Shown: piece after piece, positions 16,459 to 26,436 of the stretch
How positions within the stretch are numbered: the first letter of the stretch is position 1
Layout: the number at the start of each line of letters is the position of its first letter
Source of the DNA: Mesorhizobium sp.
GTDB taxonomy: Bacteria > Pseudomonadota > Alphaproteobacteria > Rhizobiales > Rhizobiaceae
DNA: 64,000 nucleotides
Reading direction: 5' to 3'
NCBI GenBank assembly: GCA_019635735.1
Contig: JAHBYX010000001.1
Location: forward strand, 744,001-808,000
The notes under the pieces: generated by a model
What the model saw: the letters and a program-made list of their open reading frames with translations, nothing else
Told to the model about the DNA's origin: nothing
Databases searched by the model: none
Program-made: the position numbers and the translations under genes

Positions 16459-17862
16459 ATGAACTATGTCAGCACGCGAGGCGAGGCGCCCGTCCTTGGT
16501 TTCTCTGACGCGTTGCTCGCAGGGCTCGCCCGCGACGGCGGGCTCTATCTGCCGGAGACATGGCCGCACTTCTCCCAGGCCGAGATCCGCGCCATGCGGG
16601 GACTGTCCTATCCCGACCTGGCGATCCGGCTGCTTACGCCTTTCGTCGACGGCGAGATCGACGAGGCGACGTTCGCGAAAATCGTGCGTGAAGCCTATTC
16701 CACGTTCCGGCACGACGCTGTCTGCCCGATCGTTCAGCACGGACCGCAAAGCTACCTGCTCGAACTGTTCCACGGCCCGACGCTCGCCTTCAAGGACGTG
16801 GCGATGCAGTTGCTCGCGCGCCTGATGGACCATGTGCTTTCCGAGCGCGGCCAGCGGGCGACCATCGTCGGTGCGACGTCCGGCGACACCGGGGGCGCTG
16901 CGATCGACGCCTTCGCCGGCCGCGACCGGACCGACATCTTCATCCTCTTCCCGCATGGTCGGGTCTCGCCGGTCCAGCAGCGTCAGATGACGACGTCGAC
17001 CGCCGCGAACGTTCACGCCATCGCGGTCGAAGGCAATTTCGACGATTGCCAGGCGCTGGTGAAGGGCATGTTCAACGACCACGCCTTCCGCGACAGCACG
17101 ATGCTGTCGGGGGTCAACTCGATCAACTGGGGCCGGATCATGGCCCAGATCGTCTATTACTTCTCCTCCGCGATCTCGCTCGGCGCGCCGGACAGGACGG
17201 TTTCGTTCACGGTGCCCACCGGCAATTTCGGAGACATCTTCGCCGGATACGCGGCTAAGCGCATGGGCCTGACGGTCGACCGGCTGGTGATCGCCACCAA
17301 TGACAACGACATCCTGACGCGCACGCTCGAAACCGGCGCCTACGAGACGCGCGGCGTCGTGCCGACCACCTCGCCCTCGATGGACATCCAGGTATCGTCC
17401 AACTTCGAGCGCCTTCTTTTCGAGGCGGCGGGGCGGGATGCGGCCGCGGTTCGCGGCTACATGGACCGGCTGAAGCAGTCCGGCGCCTTCACGATCGCGG
17501 CCGATCACCTTGCGGCGATCCGCGCGGAGTTCGACGCGGGCCGCTCGACGGTCGAGGAAACCGCTGCGACGATCAAGCGGATCCTGTCGCACAACTCCTA
17601 CCTGCTCGACCCGCACAGCGCGATCGGGGTGCAGGTCGCAGAAACCGTCGCCGGCCCGTCGCCGATGGTGGTTCTGGCTACTGCCCATCCGGCGAAATTC
17701 CCCGATGCCGTGAAATCCGCTACAGGGATAGACCCCGCCTTGCCGGACTGGCTGTCCGATCTGATGGCGCGCCGCGAAAACTACAAGGTTCTTCCCTCGG
17801 ACCTGAAAATGATAGAAGACTACGTCTCCGCCCGGTCGAGGGCCGCCGCGGAGCGCGTTTAG
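16459..17862 (+). CDS. thrC: Threonine synthase
   Basis: PLP enzyme that converts O-phosphohomoserine to threonine, the last step of threonine synthesis. The 467-residue length fits the long proteobacterial form. Visible features are the N-terminal MNYVSTRGEAPVLGFSDALLAGLARDGGLYLPE, the PLP-lysine region HGPTLAFKDVAMQLL, the phosphate-binding GATSGDTGGAA, and the substrate region VPTGNFGDIFAGYAAK. thrB, which makes its substrate, is about 8 kb away in this window, on the other strand. The M16 peptidase gene starts 14 bases after its stop, so the two are probably co-transcribed. ATG 16459 is the start that matches the family. Confidence 0.96.
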   Translation: MNYVSTRGEAPVLGFSDALLAGLARDGGLYLPETWPHFSQAEIRAMRGLSYPDLAIRLLTPFVDGEIDEATFAKIVREAYSTFRHDAVCPIVQHGPQSYLLELFHGPTLAFKDVAMQLLARLMDHVLSERGQRATIVGATSGDTGGAAIDAFAGRDRTDIFILFPHGRVSPVQQRQMTTSTAANVHAIAVEGNFDDCQALVKGMFNDHAFRDSTMLSGVNSINWGRIMAQIVYYFSSAISLGAPDRTVSFTVPTGNFGDIFAGYAAKRMGLTVDRLVIATNDNDILTRTLETGAYETRGVVPTTSPSMDIQVSSNFERLLFEAAGRDAAAVRGYMDRLKQSGAFTIAADHLAAIRAEFDAGRSTVEETAATIKRILSHNSYLLDPHSAIGVQVAETVAGPSPMVVLATAHPAKFPDAVKSATGIDPALPDWLSDLMARRENYKVLPSDLKMIEDYVSARSRAAAERV

Positions 17863-17876
17863 GGAGTGAAGTGCGC

Positions 17877-19169
17877 ATGGGTGTTGAGGTAAGCCGTCTG
17901 TCGAACGGCCTGACGGTTGCAACCGAAACCCTGCCCCATATCGAAACCGTTGCGCTCGGCGTCTGGGTCAGGTCCGGAGCGCGCGACGAGCGGAACGACG
18001 AGCACGGCATGGCGCACCTGCTCGAGCACATGGCCTTCAAGGGCACGTCCCGCCGCTCGGCCTGGCAGATCGCATCCGAGATCGAGAATGTCGGCGGCGA
18101 GATCAATGCCGCGACCAGCGTCGAGACGACCTCGTTCTACGCCCGCGTGCTCGAAGATGACGTACCGCTGGCGATCGACATCCTCGCCGACATCCTGAAC
18201 GATTCCACCTTCGACCCGGAAGAACTCGAACGCGAACAGCACGTCATCCTGCAGGAGATCGGCGCGGCGCACGACACGCCCGACGACATCGTCTTCGACC
18301 GGTTCACCGAGAGCGCCTTCCGCAACCAGACCATCGGCCGCTCGATCCTCGGAACCCCGACCACGGTCGAATCCTTCACCTCGGCCAATATCCGCGACTT
18401 CATGGAACGCCAGTACGCCGCGGACCGAATGGTCGTGGTCGCGGCCGGCGCCGTCAGGCATGACGAGTTCGTCCGGCTCGTCGAGAAGCATCTCGGCGGA
18501 TTCCGCCCGACCTGCACCAGCAAGCCGGCCCTCGTCGCATCCTATACCGGAGGCGATTTCCGCGAACTGCGCGACCTGCAGGACGCGCAGATCATCCTCG
18601 GCTTCGAAGGCCGGGCCTACCACGCGCGCGACTTCTACGCCTCGCAGCTGCTCTCCATGATCCTCGGCGGCGGCATGTCGAGCCGGCTGTTCCAGGAGGT
18701 GCGCGAGAAGCGCGGGCTGTGCTATTCGGTCTACGCGTTCCATTGGGGGTTCTCCGACACCGGCGTATTCGGCGTCCACGCCGCCACCGGCCAGTCAGAC
18801 ATCGCCGAACTCGTGCCCGTGATCATGGACGAACTGCGCAGGGCTGGAGAGAGCGTCTCCATGGAGGAGCTCAATCGCGCGCGCGCCCAGTACCGCGCCG
18901 GCTTGATGATGTCGCGCGAGAGCGCTGCAAGCCGCGCCTCGCAGATCGCCCGCCAGATCATGCTCTACGGCCAGCCGATCACGATGGAAGAGTTGCTCGA
19001 CCGGCTGTCGAAGATCACCACCGAACGGCTGACCGACCTCTCCTCTCGGCTGTTCTCCAGCACGCCGACCGTGGCCGGCATCGGGCCGATCGGCGGTCTC
19101 GCCCCCTACGACGCAATCCGCGAGACCCTTGCCGGTCCCGCTCCGCTGATGCGGAAGATCGCCGTCTGA
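17877..19169 (+). CDS. M16 family zinc peptidase (mitochondrial-processing-peptidase-like)
   Basis: Cytosolic zinc peptidase of 430 residues related to the beta subunit of mitochondrial processing peptidase. The inverted zinc motif is HLLEHMAFKG (H-x2-E-H, about residues 44-48) with the distal Glu in EREQHVILQEI. The second, non-catalytic half includes GGGMSSRLFQEVREKRGLCYSVYAF, the Arg/Tyr pair that holds the substrate. ATG 17877 gives MGVEVSRLSNGLT, the usual start of rhizobial members; GTG 17871 is also possible. It follows thrC in most rhizobia and is followed by a GNAT gene after 16 bases. Its physiological substrate is not known. Confidence 0.93.
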   Translation: MGVEVSRLSNGLTVATETLPHIETVALGVWVRSGARDERNDEHGMAHLLEHMAFKGTSRRSAWQIASEIENVGGEINAATSVETTSFYARVLEDDVPLAIDILADILNDSTFDPEELEREQHVILQEIGAAHDTPDDIVFDRFTESAFRNQTIGRSILGTPTTVESFTSANIRDFMERQYAADRMVVVAAGAVRHDEFVRLVEKHLGGFRPTCTSKPALVASYTGGDFRELRDLQDAQIILGFEGRAYHARDFYASQLLSMILGGGMSSRLFQEVREKRGLCYSVYAFHWGFSDTGVFGVHAATGQSDIAELVPVIMDELRRAGESVSMEELNRARAQYRAGLMMSRESAASRASQIARQIMLYGQPITMEELLDRLSKITTERLTDLSSRLFSSTPTVAGIGPIGGLAPYDAIRETLAGPAPLMRKIAV

Positions 19170-19185
19170 CCGGTCGCGAACTAGG

Positions 19186-19779
19186 ATGTTCGCGCTGCCC
19201 TTCTTCCGTCAGCCCTTGCCGGCACTCATCGGGCAGAAGGTCTCCCTGCGGCCGCCGGTCATGTCCGACTATGCCCAATGGGCCGCGGTGCGCCACGAGA
19301 GCGAGCAGTTCCTCGCGCCGTGGGAGCCCAAATGGGCCAGCGACGAACTGGACCGGCCCGCCTGGCGGCAGAGGATGCGGCGATATCGCGAAGAGATCGC
19401 GCAGGGCAGCGGCATGCCCTTCCTCATCTTCGAAAAAGCTACCGGGAAACTTGCGGGCGGCATCACTCTGGGCAACATTCGTCACGGCGTCGCCCAGTCG
19501 GGGCAGATCGGCTACTGGATGGGGGTCAATCATGCCGGCCGGGGCTTCATGCACGAGGCCGTCCTGCTGGTCGTCAGGTTCGGTTTCGAGACGCTCCGGT
19601 TGCACCGGATCGAAGCTGCCTGTATTCCCAGCAACGACCGTTCGATCCGGGTGCTTGAAAAAGCCGGATTCCGACGCGAAGGACTTCTGCGCTCCTACCT
19701 GCGAATCAATGGCGCCTGGCAGGATCACCTTCTTTACGCGCTCATTGCCGGCGACGGGCAAGGACAGGGACAGGGCTAG
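19186..19779 (+). CDS. GNAT acetyltransferase, RimJ-like
   Basis: The 197-residue protein belongs to the GNAT family: VSLRPPVMSDYAQWAAVRHESEQFL at the start, the core strands LIFEKATGKLAGGITLGNIRHGVAQSGQIGYWMGVNHAGRGFMHEAVLLVVRFGFETLRLHRIEAACIPSNDRSIRVLEKAGFRREGLLRSYLRING. The GRGFMHEA segment is the acetyl-CoA pyrophosphate loop, and the NDRSIRVLEKAGFRREG motif is that of RimJ/RimL-type alpha-amino acetyltransferases. A ribosomal-protein N-acetylation role is inferred, not shown. It sits between the M16 gene and a GGDEF/EAL gene that starts six bases after its stop, so all may form one operon with thrC. Confidence 0.9.
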   Translation: MFALPFFRQPLPALIGQKVSLRPPVMSDYAQWAAVRHESEQFLAPWEPKWASDELDRPAWRQRMRRYREEIAQGSGMPFLIFEKATGKLAGGITLGNIRHGVAQSGQIGYWMGVNHAGRGFMHEAVLLVVRFGFETLRLHRIEAACIPSNDRSIRVLEKAGFRREGLLRSYLRINGAWQDHLLYALIAGDGQGQGQG

Positions 19780-19785
19780 CAGCTT

Positions 19786-22671
19786 GTGATCAGGATCGGC
19801 CGGAGTTTTGCGTTTGCGCCGTTTCTGGCAGTCCTGATCGCGTTCTTCGTCGCACTCCCCGCAGCCGCGGTCGAGCTCATCGACATTTCGCGCGACGACA
19901 TCGCGCTCGACCTGTCCAAGGCCGTCGAGATCTACCGGAACCAGGGCGATACGTTCCAGGTTTCGACTGCGCCCGGCGCCGACGGCATCGTGCGACGCAT
20001 CGAAGTCGAGGCGTCCAGCCCGCGCTCGTCGGGCGACTGGGGCGTGTTCGCCCTGGCCAACAATTCCGAACAGCAGCTCGACCGGCTCATCGTCGCGCCG
20101 CACTTCAGGCTGGCGGGATCCGGCCTTATGTGGCCGGACCTCGGTTCCAACCGTATCGTCTCGATCACTCCGTCGGAAGGCTTCGCGCTCGACCGGGAGG
20201 AAAGCCCCGACTCGGACATCTTCCTGGTGACGATCAATCCGGGCTCCGTCGTCACTTTCGTGGCGGAACTCGCCGCGCCTTCACTGCCGCAGGTCTACCT
20301 CTGGCAGCCGGACGCCTACAAGGATTCGGTCAATTCCTACACGCTGTTCCGCGGCATCGTCATCGGCATCTCAGGCCTCCTGGCGCTGTTCCTGACGATC
20401 CTCTTCGTGGTCAAGGGGACGTCGATGTTTCCGGCCACCGCCGCGCTCGCCTGGGCGGTGCTGGCCTATATCAGCATCGACTTCGGCTTCCTGAACAAGG
20501 TCATCGAGATCGGCCCGGGCAACGAGCAGATCTGGCGCGCCGGCGCCGAGGTGTCGCTGGCCGCCACATTCGTCGTCTTCCTGTTCGCCTATCTCAACCT
20601 CAACCGCTGGCACGACCATTTCAGCTACGGCGCGCTCGCCTGGATCTTCGGGCTCGCCATGATCGCAGGCGTCGCGATCTTCGACCCGGCGATCGCCGCG
20701 GGCATTGCGCGCCTGTCCTTTGCCGCGACCGCGATCATCGGCATCGGCCTGATCGCCTATCTCGCGGCCAACGGCTACGACCGCGCCATCATGCTGATCC
20801 CCAGCTGGCTGATGGTTCTCGTCTGGCTGGCGGGGTCATGGCTCGCCGTGACGGGCATGCTCAACAACGACATCGTCCAGCCGGCGCTGGGCGGCGGCCT
20901 CATCCTCATCATCCTCCTGATCGGCTTCACCGTCATGCAGCACGCCTTTGCCGGCGGCGGGCTTAACCAGGGTCTCTTCTCCGACATGGAGCGGCAGGCG
21001 CTGGCGATAACGGGCGCAGGCGACATCGTCTGGGATTGGGACGTGCTGCGCGACCGCGTCGTGACGCGTCCGGACGTGTCCGAGCCGCTCGGCCTCGCGC
21101 CCGGCAGCCTCAACGGAGCCGCACGCAACTGGCTGCCGGCGCTCCATCCGGACGACCGCGACACGTTCCGCACGACGCTCGACGTCGTGCTCGAACACAG
21201 GCGCGGCCGCATCCAGCAGAGTTTCCGGCTGCGCGGCGCGGACGGCCACTATCACTGGTATTCCCTGAGGGCCCGACCGGTGATCGGGTCCGACGGCGAG
21301 ATCATCCGCTGCGTCGGCACGCTCGTCGACGTCACCGAGCAGAAGAAGGCCGAGGAACGCCTGCTGCACGACGCGATCCACGACAACCTGACCGGGTTGC
21401 CGAACCGCGAGCTCTTCCTGAACCGCCTCGAAGGCGTCGTCTCGATCGCCAGGTCGACGGAGAGTGTGCGACCCTCGGTCTTCGCGATCGACATCGACCG
21501 CTTCAAGCAGGTCAATGTCGGCCTTGGCATGTCGGCGGGAGATACGATCCTGCTGACGATCGCCAGGCGGCTCCACCGGCTGCTGAAACCCAACGATGCG
21601 CTGTCGCGGGTCGCGGGCGACCAGTTCGCGCTGATGCTCCTGTCGGAGCAGGATCCGGCACGTATCGCAGCGGTCGCCGATGCCATCAAGCACGCGGTCA
21701 GCGCGCCGATCACCTTCGCGAAGCGGGAGATCGTGTTGACCGCCTCAATCGGATTGATCTCCTGGACATCGACGCAGACGACCGCCGAGGACATGCTCAA
21801 GGATGCCGAACTCGCCATGCATCAGGCGAAACGCTTCGGCGGCGATCGCGTCGAGCCGTTCCGCCCGGCCTTCCGGTCCTTCGGCAGCGACCGGCTGCAG
21901 TTCGAATCCGACCTCCGGCGCGCGGTCGAACGCAACGAATTCCGCCTCGCCTACCAGCCGATCGTCCGGCTGGAGGACCGCACCGTGGCCGGCTTCGAGG
22001 CGCTGCTGCGCTGGGAGCATCCGCGCCGCGGTGTCATCCCGCCGTCCGAGTTCATCCCCATCGCGGAGAGCTGCGGGCTGATCGTCCAGCTCGGCCTGTT
22101 TGCCATGCAGCAGGCCGCCGACGACCTGGCCGGCTGGCAGAAGTTTTCCGGGGAGAACCCGATCTCCGTCTCTGTGAACCTGTCGAGCCGGCAATTGCTG
22201 CGCAGGGATCTCGTCTCCGACGTCCGGTCGGTTCTGGCCCGATCGAGCCTCAAGCCGCGGTGCCTGCGCCTGGAGCTGACCGAGTCCCTCGTGATGGACA
22301 ATCCCGAACAGTCCGCGCATGTGCTGAACAAGCTGAAACAGCTCGGGATCGGATTGTCGCTCGACGATTTCGGCACGGGCTATTCGTCTCTGGCCTATCT
22401 CACGCGCTTCCCCTTCGACACGATCAAGATCGACAAGAGCTTCGTCGACGATTCAAGCCCGAAGAAGAACGTTCTGCTGCGCTCGATGGTCAACATGGCC
22501 CACGATCTCGGCCTGTCGGTCGTGGCGGAGGGCGTGCCGGACGAAGCCTCGGCCTTGCTGTTGCGCCAGATGGGCTGCGAATATGTCCAGAGCTTCGCCT
22601 TCGGGTCTCCAATGACGGCCGAAAACGCGGTCAAGCTCTTGAAGGAGCAGTTCGCGACCGCTCAGGCGTGA
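19786..22671 (+). CDS. Membrane sensor with PAS, degenerate GGDEF and EAL domains
   Basis: A 961-residue c-di-GMP protein starting at GTG 19786. In order: a signal-like segment (about 8-28), a periplasmic beta-rich domain (30-180), seven or so membrane helices (185-395), a PAS domain (405-525) ending in [17 protein letters not shown], a GGDEF-type domain (530-690), and an EAL domain (705-955). The cyclase signature is AGDQF in place of GGDEF, so synthesis of c-di-GMP is unlikely. The EAL domain is intact: [36 protein letters not shown] and VVAEGV keep the metal and catalytic residues, so it should be a phosphodiesterase. Its end overlaps the convergent yqgE-like gene by 10 bases. Confidence 0.92.
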   Translation: MIRIGRSFAFAPFLAVLIAFFVALPAAAVELIDISRDDIALDLSKAVEIYRNQGDTFQVSTAPGADGIVRRIEVEASSPRSSGDWGVFALANNSEQQLDRLIVAPHFRLAGSGLMWPDLGSNRIVSITPSEGFALDREESPDSDIFLVTINPGSVVTFVAELAAPSLPQVYLWQPDAYKDSVNSYTLFRGIVIGISGLLALFLTILFVVKGTSMFPATAALAWAVLAYISIDFGFLNKVIEIGPGNEQIWRAGAEVSLAATFVVFLFAYLNLNRWHDHFSYGALAWIFGLAMIAGVAIFDPAIAAGIARLSFAATAIIGIGLIAYLAANGYDRAIMLIPSWLMVLVWLAGSWLAVTGMLNNDIVQPALGGGLILIILLIGFTVMQHAFAGGGLNQGLFSDMERQALAITGAGDIVWDWDVLRDRVVTRPDVSEPLGLAPGSLNGAARNWLPALHPDDRDTFRTTLDVVLEHRRGRIQQSFRLRGADGHYHWYSLRARPVIGSDGEIIRCVGTLVDVTEQKKAEERLLHDAIHDNLTGLPNRELFLNRLEGVVSIARSTESVRPSVFAIDIDRFKQVNVGLGMSAGDTILLTIARRLHRLLKPNDALSRVAGDQFALMLLSEQDPARIAAVADAIKHAVSAPITFAKREIVLTASIGLISWTSTQTTAEDMLKDAELAMHQAKRFGGDRVEPFRPAFRSFGSDRLQFESDLRRAVERNEFRLAYQPIVRLEDRTVAGFEALLRWEHPRRGVIPPSEFIPIAESCGLIVQLGLFAMQQAADDLAGWQKFSGENPISVSVNLSSRQLLRRDLVSDVRSVLARSSLKPRCLRLELTESLVMDNPEQSAHVLNKLKQLGIGLSLDDFGTGYSSLAYLTRFPFDTIKIDKSFVDDSSPKKNVLLRSMVNMAHDLGLSVVAEGVPDEASALLLRQMGCEYVQSFAFGSPMTAENAVKLLKEQFATAQA

Positions 22672-23270
22672 CCGGCGAAGGAACTGAGGCGGGATTCGTC
22701 GATCCCGATCGCGGCGAGGACGCGGCCGTATTTCCGGTCCATGTCCGAATCGAAGAGCAGGTCCGGATCGGCCGGGCAGGTCAGCCAGCCATTTTCGATG
22801 ATCTCGCTCTCCAGCTGCCCTGCTCCCCAACCGGAATAGCCGAGCGCCATCAGGGCCCTGCGCGGCCCCCTGCCTTTGGAGATGGCGCGCAGGATGTCGA
22901 CCGTCGCCGTCAGGCAGATGTCCTCGGCCACCGGCAGCGAGGAGTCGACCCGGTAGTCGTCCGTATGCAGCACGAAGCCGCGGCTGCGATCGACCGGGCC
23001 GCCATTGCGGACCTGGAAGTCGCGCGTCTTCGGCGGCAAGCGGATGGCGCTGGTCTCGTCCATGATGCCGAGCTGGACGAGGAGATCGGGAAAACGCATC
23101 TGCTGGGGCTGATTGATGATGATCCCCATCGCGCCCTCCTCGCTGTGCGCGCAGACATAGATCACGGTGCGCGAGAAACGCTCGTCCTTCATGCCCGGCA
23201 TGGCGATGAGGAACTGGTCGTTGAGGAAACCGCCGCCCTGCGATTTCCGCTTATGGCGCAAGATGTCCAT
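22662..23270 (-). CDS. YqgE/AlgH family protein (UPF0301)
   Basis: A 202-residue member of UPF0301, a conserved cytosolic family whose members include AlgH; the biochemical role is unsettled. Family stretches are [44 protein letters not shown] near the start, [19 protein letters not shown] in the middle, and [34 protein letters not shown] near the end. The gene is convergent with the EAL gene, which it overlaps at the 3' ends by 10 bases, and is divergent from a DsbD-alpha-like gene, as found in other rhizobia. Confidence 0.93.
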   Translation of the reverse strand: MDILRHKRKSQGGGFLNDQFLIAMPGMKDERFSRTVIYVCAHSEEGAMGIIINQPQQMRFPDLLVQLGIMDETSAIRLPPKTRDFQVRNGGPVDRSRGFVLHTDDYRVDSSLPVAEDICLTATVDILRAISKGRGPRRALMALGYSGWGAGQLESEIIENGWLTCPADPDLLFDSDMDRKYGRVLAAIGIDESRLSSFAGHA

Positions 23271-23405
23271 GGAGAAAGCGTAACGCGATTTTCCGCGGCA
23301 CGAAAGATGGAGTTTCGGCCAATTTGAGGCACCTCAAGGGGAGCGTTCACCTAAAACTGATGAAGCAGCCGCCCTGACGGCTTGCCGCGCGACGGCGGCA
23401 GAGGC

Positions 23406-24206
23406 ATGAAGCCACGCATGAAGCGTCTCTTGTTTCCGCTCGCTTTCCTCGTCATGCCGGGCCCGGCGCAGGCTGCCTCGAGCGACTGGTTCGAGACGGA
23501 CGGTGCGCGCCTGCGGCTGGTCACGGCGGACGCCGCGGGGGCCGACGGGCTGATGCGAGGGGTGCTGCAGATCGCCCTCGAGCCCGGTTGGAAGACCTAC
23601 TGGAAGGATCCGGGAAGCGCCGGTATCGCCCCGCAGATCGACATCTCCGCGAGCATGAACGTCAGAAGCGCGGAGCTTTCCTTTCCCCCGCCTGTCCGTT
23701 TCTGGGAAGGCGATGAAGTGTCGATCGGCTACGTCGAGCCCGTCGCCCTGCCGGTCACGCTCCGGGTCGAGGATCCGGAGAAGTTCACGGCGATCGACGC
23801 GGATGTGCTGCTCGGCATCTGCAAGGAAATCTGCGTGCCCGTCCAGGCGCGGCTCTCGGTGACACCGGGCGGAGAGGCCGGCGAAGCCGATCCGGTCATC
23901 ACCGAGGGCTTCAGCCGCCTGCCCTCACCCGCATCGGCCGGGTTCGGCCTGAACGGCATCCGCGACGAAGGCTCCTCGCTGCTTGCGGATACAGTTCTGC
24001 CGAACGGCGCCGCCGGAGGCGAGCTGTTCGTGGTGACGCCGAAGGGCTGGGAGTTCGGCGTTCCGATGCTGGAAACGGGCGACGGGCACCGCGCCTTCCG
24101 CATCCCGGTGGTCAGCCGCCCGGACGCGGTAACGCCCGGGACTGTGCTGGACTTCACGCTCGTCGCGGACGACAAGTCGGTCGAGGGTCAGGCTCGCATA
24201 CCATGA
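23406..24206 (+). CDS. DsbD alpha-domain-like secreted protein
   Basis: The 266-residue protein starts with a signal peptide (MKPRMKRLLFPLAFLVMPGPAQA) and then has a domain like the periplasmic alpha domain of DsbD: LQIALEPGWKTYWKDPGSAGIAPQID, SFPPPVRFWEGDEVSIGYVEPVALPVTLRV, and LLGICKEICVPVQARLSV, where the C-x4-C pair (GICKEIC) may exchange thiols. No transmembrane or thioredoxin part follows, so it is a stand-alone module. It could pass electrons between an inner-membrane reductase and periplasmic clients. ATG 23406 is chosen over 23382 because the signal peptide then begins at once. Divergent from the yqgE-like gene. Confidence 0.82.
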   Translation: MKPRMKRLLFPLAFLVMPGPAQAASSDWFETDGARLRLVTADAAGADGLMRGVLQIALEPGWKTYWKDPGSAGIAPQIDISASMNVRSAELSFPPPVRFWEGDEVSIGYVEPVALPVTLRVEDPEKFTAIDADVLLGICKEICVPVQARLSVTPGGEAGEADPVITEGFSRLPSPASAGFGLNGIRDEGSSLLADTVLPNGAAGGELFVVTPKGWEFGVPMLETGDGHRAFRIPVVSRPDAVTPGTVLDFTLVADDKSVEGQARIP

Positions 24207-24282
24207 GGGCTGGACAAATCCGCCCGAGACCTTATCTCCGCCCTTCAACGTCCCGCATGATCGCAATCCCATCGGAGCACAC

Positions 24283-24768
24283 ATGACCATCGCCCCCGGA
24301 GACAAGATTCCCGACGCCACGCTCAAGACAATGACGTCGGAGGGTGCGGCGAATGTGAGCACGGGCGATTTCTTCGCCGGCAAGAAAGTGGTGCTGTTCG
24401 GCGTGCCGGGCGCGTTCACGCCGACCTGCAGCATGAACCACCTGCCGGGCTTCATCGAGAACCACGATGCGATCCTCGCCAAGGGCGCGGACGCGATCGC
24501 CGTCGTCTCGGTCAACGACCATCACGTCATGAATGCGTGGGCAAAGGCGAGCGGCGGCGAAGGCAAGATCACGTTCCTCGCCGACGGCAGCGCCGACTTC
24601 GCCAAGGCGATCGGACTGGATAACGACCTGTCGAAGGCGGGCATGGGCACCCGCCTCAAGCGCTTCTCGATGATCGTCGAAGACGGCGTGGTCAAGACGC
24701 TCAACATCGAGGAAGCCGCCGGCAAGGCCGAGATTTCGGGCGCGGCGCGCATTCTCGAGCAGCTCTAG
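24283..24768 (+). CDS. Peroxiredoxin, Prx5/AhpE-like (redoxin family)
   Basis: Cytosolic thiol peroxidase of 161 residues that reduces H2O2 and organic hydroperoxides. The peroxidatic Cys is in VPGAFTPTCSMNHLPGF (about residue 49), the standard Prx5 motif P-G-A-F-T-P-x-C. Other family parts are KKVVLFGVPGAF, VVSVNDHHVMNAWAK, FLADGSADFAKAIGL, and the GMGTRLKRFSMIVEDGVVKTLNIEEA stretch. No second resolving Cys is seen, so it probably uses glutaredoxin or glutathione. It converges on rnhA across a hairpin-rich repeat that should terminate both genes. Confidence 0.94.
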   Translation: MTIAPGDKIPDATLKTMTSEGAANVSTGDFFAGKKVVLFGVPGAFTPTCSMNHLPGFIENHDAILAKGADAIAVVSVNDHHVMNAWAKASGGEGKITFLADGSADFAKAIGLDNDLSKAGMGTRLKRFSMIVEDGVVKTLNIEEAAGKAEISGAARILEQL

Positions 24769-24787
24769 GCTGATCTGCGGCAGAGCT

Positions 24788-24928
24788 GCCCCTCACCCGT
24801 ACCCTCTCCCCGTAAGAACGGGGAGAGGGGAATCGCGAAGTGTTGCCTGTCACCACGTTGGCGAGGGAAGCGCAACGCCGGTGCCCCCTCTCCCCGTCCT
24901 TCACGGGGAGAGGGTACGGGTGAGGGGC
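24788..24928. repeat. Nested inverted-repeat element between convergent genes
   Basis: Positions 24788-24813 and 24903-24928 form a perfect 26-base inverted repeat. Each arm also folds on its own with a neighbouring partner: CCCTCTCCCCGT-aaga-ACGGGGAGAGGG (24802-24829) and CCCTCTCCCCGT-ccttc-ACGGGGAGAGGG (24886-24914). The whole can therefore form one cruciform or two hairpins. This CCCCTCACCC/CTCTCCCCGT family is a widespread intergenic repeat in rhizobia. Sitting between the converging peroxiredoxin and rnhA genes it may act as a two-way terminator. Confidence 0.75.
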
Positions 24929-24944
24929 AACGCAACTTCGGCGA

Positions 24945-25457
24945 TTAGCCCTTCCTGACCGAATTGCCCATCAGGCGCGGGGTCCTGGAGGCCGAGACGA
25001 TCGGATCGGCTACCTTCGGCTTGCCCTTGAACGGCTCCATGCCCATGCGGGCCAATTCGTCGGCGCGCTCGTTCTCGTCATGGCCGGCGTGGCCCTTGAC
25101 CCAGTGCCACTTGACCTTGTGACGGCGGTTGGCCTCGTCGAGCTTCTGCCAGAGTTCGACGTTCTTCACCGGCTTGTTGTCGGCGGTCTTCCAGCCGCGC
25201 TTCTTCCAGCCGTGAATCCAGCCGGAAATGCCGTCCATCACGTATTTGCTGTCGGTGTGCATCAGCACCTCGCACGGCTCCTTCAGCGCGTTGAGCGCCT
25301 CGATCGCCGCCATCAGCTCCATGCGGTTGTTGGTCGTCAGCGCCTCGCCGCCGTAGAGTTCCTTGGTCGTGCCGTTGAAGCGCAGGATGGCGCCCCAGCC
25401 GCCGGGACCCGGATTGCCCGAGCAGGCGCCGTCGGTGAAGATCTCGATCGTCTTCAT
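24945..25457 (-). CDS. rnhA: Ribonuclease HI
   Basis: Endonuclease that cuts the RNA strand of RNA-DNA hybrids, removing primers and R-loops. The 170-residue product keeps the four acidic residues: [19 protein letters not shown] (Asp), [13 protein letters not shown] (Glu), [12 protein letters not shown] (Asp) and NERADELAR (Asp), plus the basic handle region [24 protein letters not shown] and the catalytic loop [12 protein letters not shown] with its His. It has a C-terminal extension of about 20 residues. Its ATG at 25457 overlaps the thrB stop by four bases (ATGA), so it is translationally coupled to thrB in the ispH-thrB-rnhA operon. Confidence 0.97.
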   Translation of the reverse strand: MKTIEIFTDGACSGNPGPGGWGAILRFNGTTKELYGGEALTTNNRMELMAAIEALNALKEPCEVLMHTDSKYVMDGISGWIHGWKKRGWKTADNKPVKNVELWQKLDEANRRHKVKWHWVKGHAGHDENERADELARMGMEPFKGKPKVADPIVSASRTPRLMGNSVRKG

Positions 25458-26422
25458 GCAGGGACCAGGCCGTATTCGGATGCGGATGCCACGTGGCGGT
25501 GGAAGCGCCAGCGGCGCACGAATTCGGTCGGATCGCGCTTCTGCACCAGCGCGCCGTCGGGAATGGTCAGCCAGTCGTAGAGCCGCGTCAGCGTGAAGCG
25601 CAGCGCAGAGCCCCTGGCCAGGATCGGAAGCGCGTCCTTCTCGGCGGCGGTCAGCAGCCGGACACTTTCGTAGCCCGAGAGAAGCGCAGCGCCCTTGGTA
25701 ATGTTGAAGGCGCCGTCCTTCTCGAAGCACCAGGCGTTGAGGCAGGTGGCGACGTCGTAGGCGTAGAAATCGTTGCAGGCGAAATAGAAGTCGATCAGGC
25801 CCGACAGCCGGTTGCCGAGGAAGAACACGTTGTCGGGAAAGAGGTCGGCGTGGATCACGCCGGACGGCAGGTCCACCGGCCAGGCGTGGGCGAACAGTTC
25901 GAAATCCGAATCTATATCCGCCTTGAGGCTGGCATCGACCTCGCCCGAGCGCTCCCGCGCGCCGGCCCACAGCTTGCGCCAGCCGTCGACCGACAGCGCG
26001 TTTGGACGCGCGATGGTGAAATCGGCGCTGGCGAGATGCATGCCGGCGAGCGCCTTGCCGACCTCGCGGCATTGCGGAACCGTCGGCCGGCGCGGCCAGA
26101 TGCCCTCAAGAAAGGTGATGATCGCCGCGGGACGCCCGGCGAGGCGCCCGATCAGCGAGCCGTCGCGGCGCGCCACCGGCAAGGGACAAGAAATCCCCTT
26201 CAGCGCCAGATGCTGCATCAGGCCGAGAAAGAACGGCAGGTCGGCCTCGTCGACCCGTTTCTCGTAGAGCGTGAGGATGAATTCGCCTTCGCCGGTGTGC
26301 AGCACGAAGTTCGAGTTCTCCGATCCCTCGGCGATGCCGCGATAGGAGCGCAACTCGCCCAGATCGTATTCGGCCAGGAAGGCTGCCAGCTCCGTCTCGG
26401 TGATGTCGGTATAGACAGCCAT
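25454..26422 (-). CDS. thrB: Homoserine kinase (ThrB, APH-fold type)
   Basis: Enzyme that phosphorylates homoserine in threonine synthesis. This is the choline-kinase-like form (ThrB2/ThrH-like) found in alpha- and gammaproteobacteria and not the GHMP form. The 322-residue protein has [41 protein letters not shown] at the start, the kinase catalytic loop [17 protein letters not shown] (about residues 195-211) and the metal-binding [17 protein letters not shown]. It is 14 bases downstream of ispH and overlaps rnhA by four bases. Threonine synthase is also in this window at 16459-17862. Confidence 0.95.
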   Translation of the reverse strand: MAVYTDITETELAAFLAEYDLGELRSYRGIAEGSENSNFVLHTGEGEFILTLYEKRVDEADLPFFLGLMQHLALKGISCPLPVARRDGSLIGRLAGRPAAIITFLEGIWPRRPTVPQCREVGKALAGMHLASADFTIARPNALSVDGWRKLWAGARERSGEVDASLKADIDSDFELFAHAWPVDLPSGVIHADLFPDNVFFLGNRLSGLIDFYFACNDFYAYDVATCLNAWCFEKDGAFNITKGAALLSGYESVRLLTAAEKDALPILARGSALRFTLTRLYDWLTIPDGALVQKRDPTEFVRRWRFHRHVASASEYGLVPA

Positions 26423-26436
26423 CTAGAGCAAGATCC

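Noticed and set aside
23324..23337. Palindrome TTGAGG-ca-CCTCAA between the yqgE-like and DsbD-alpha-like genes
   Set aside because: Could be an operator, but it is short, single, and neither neighbour is a regulator, so there is nothing to tie it to.
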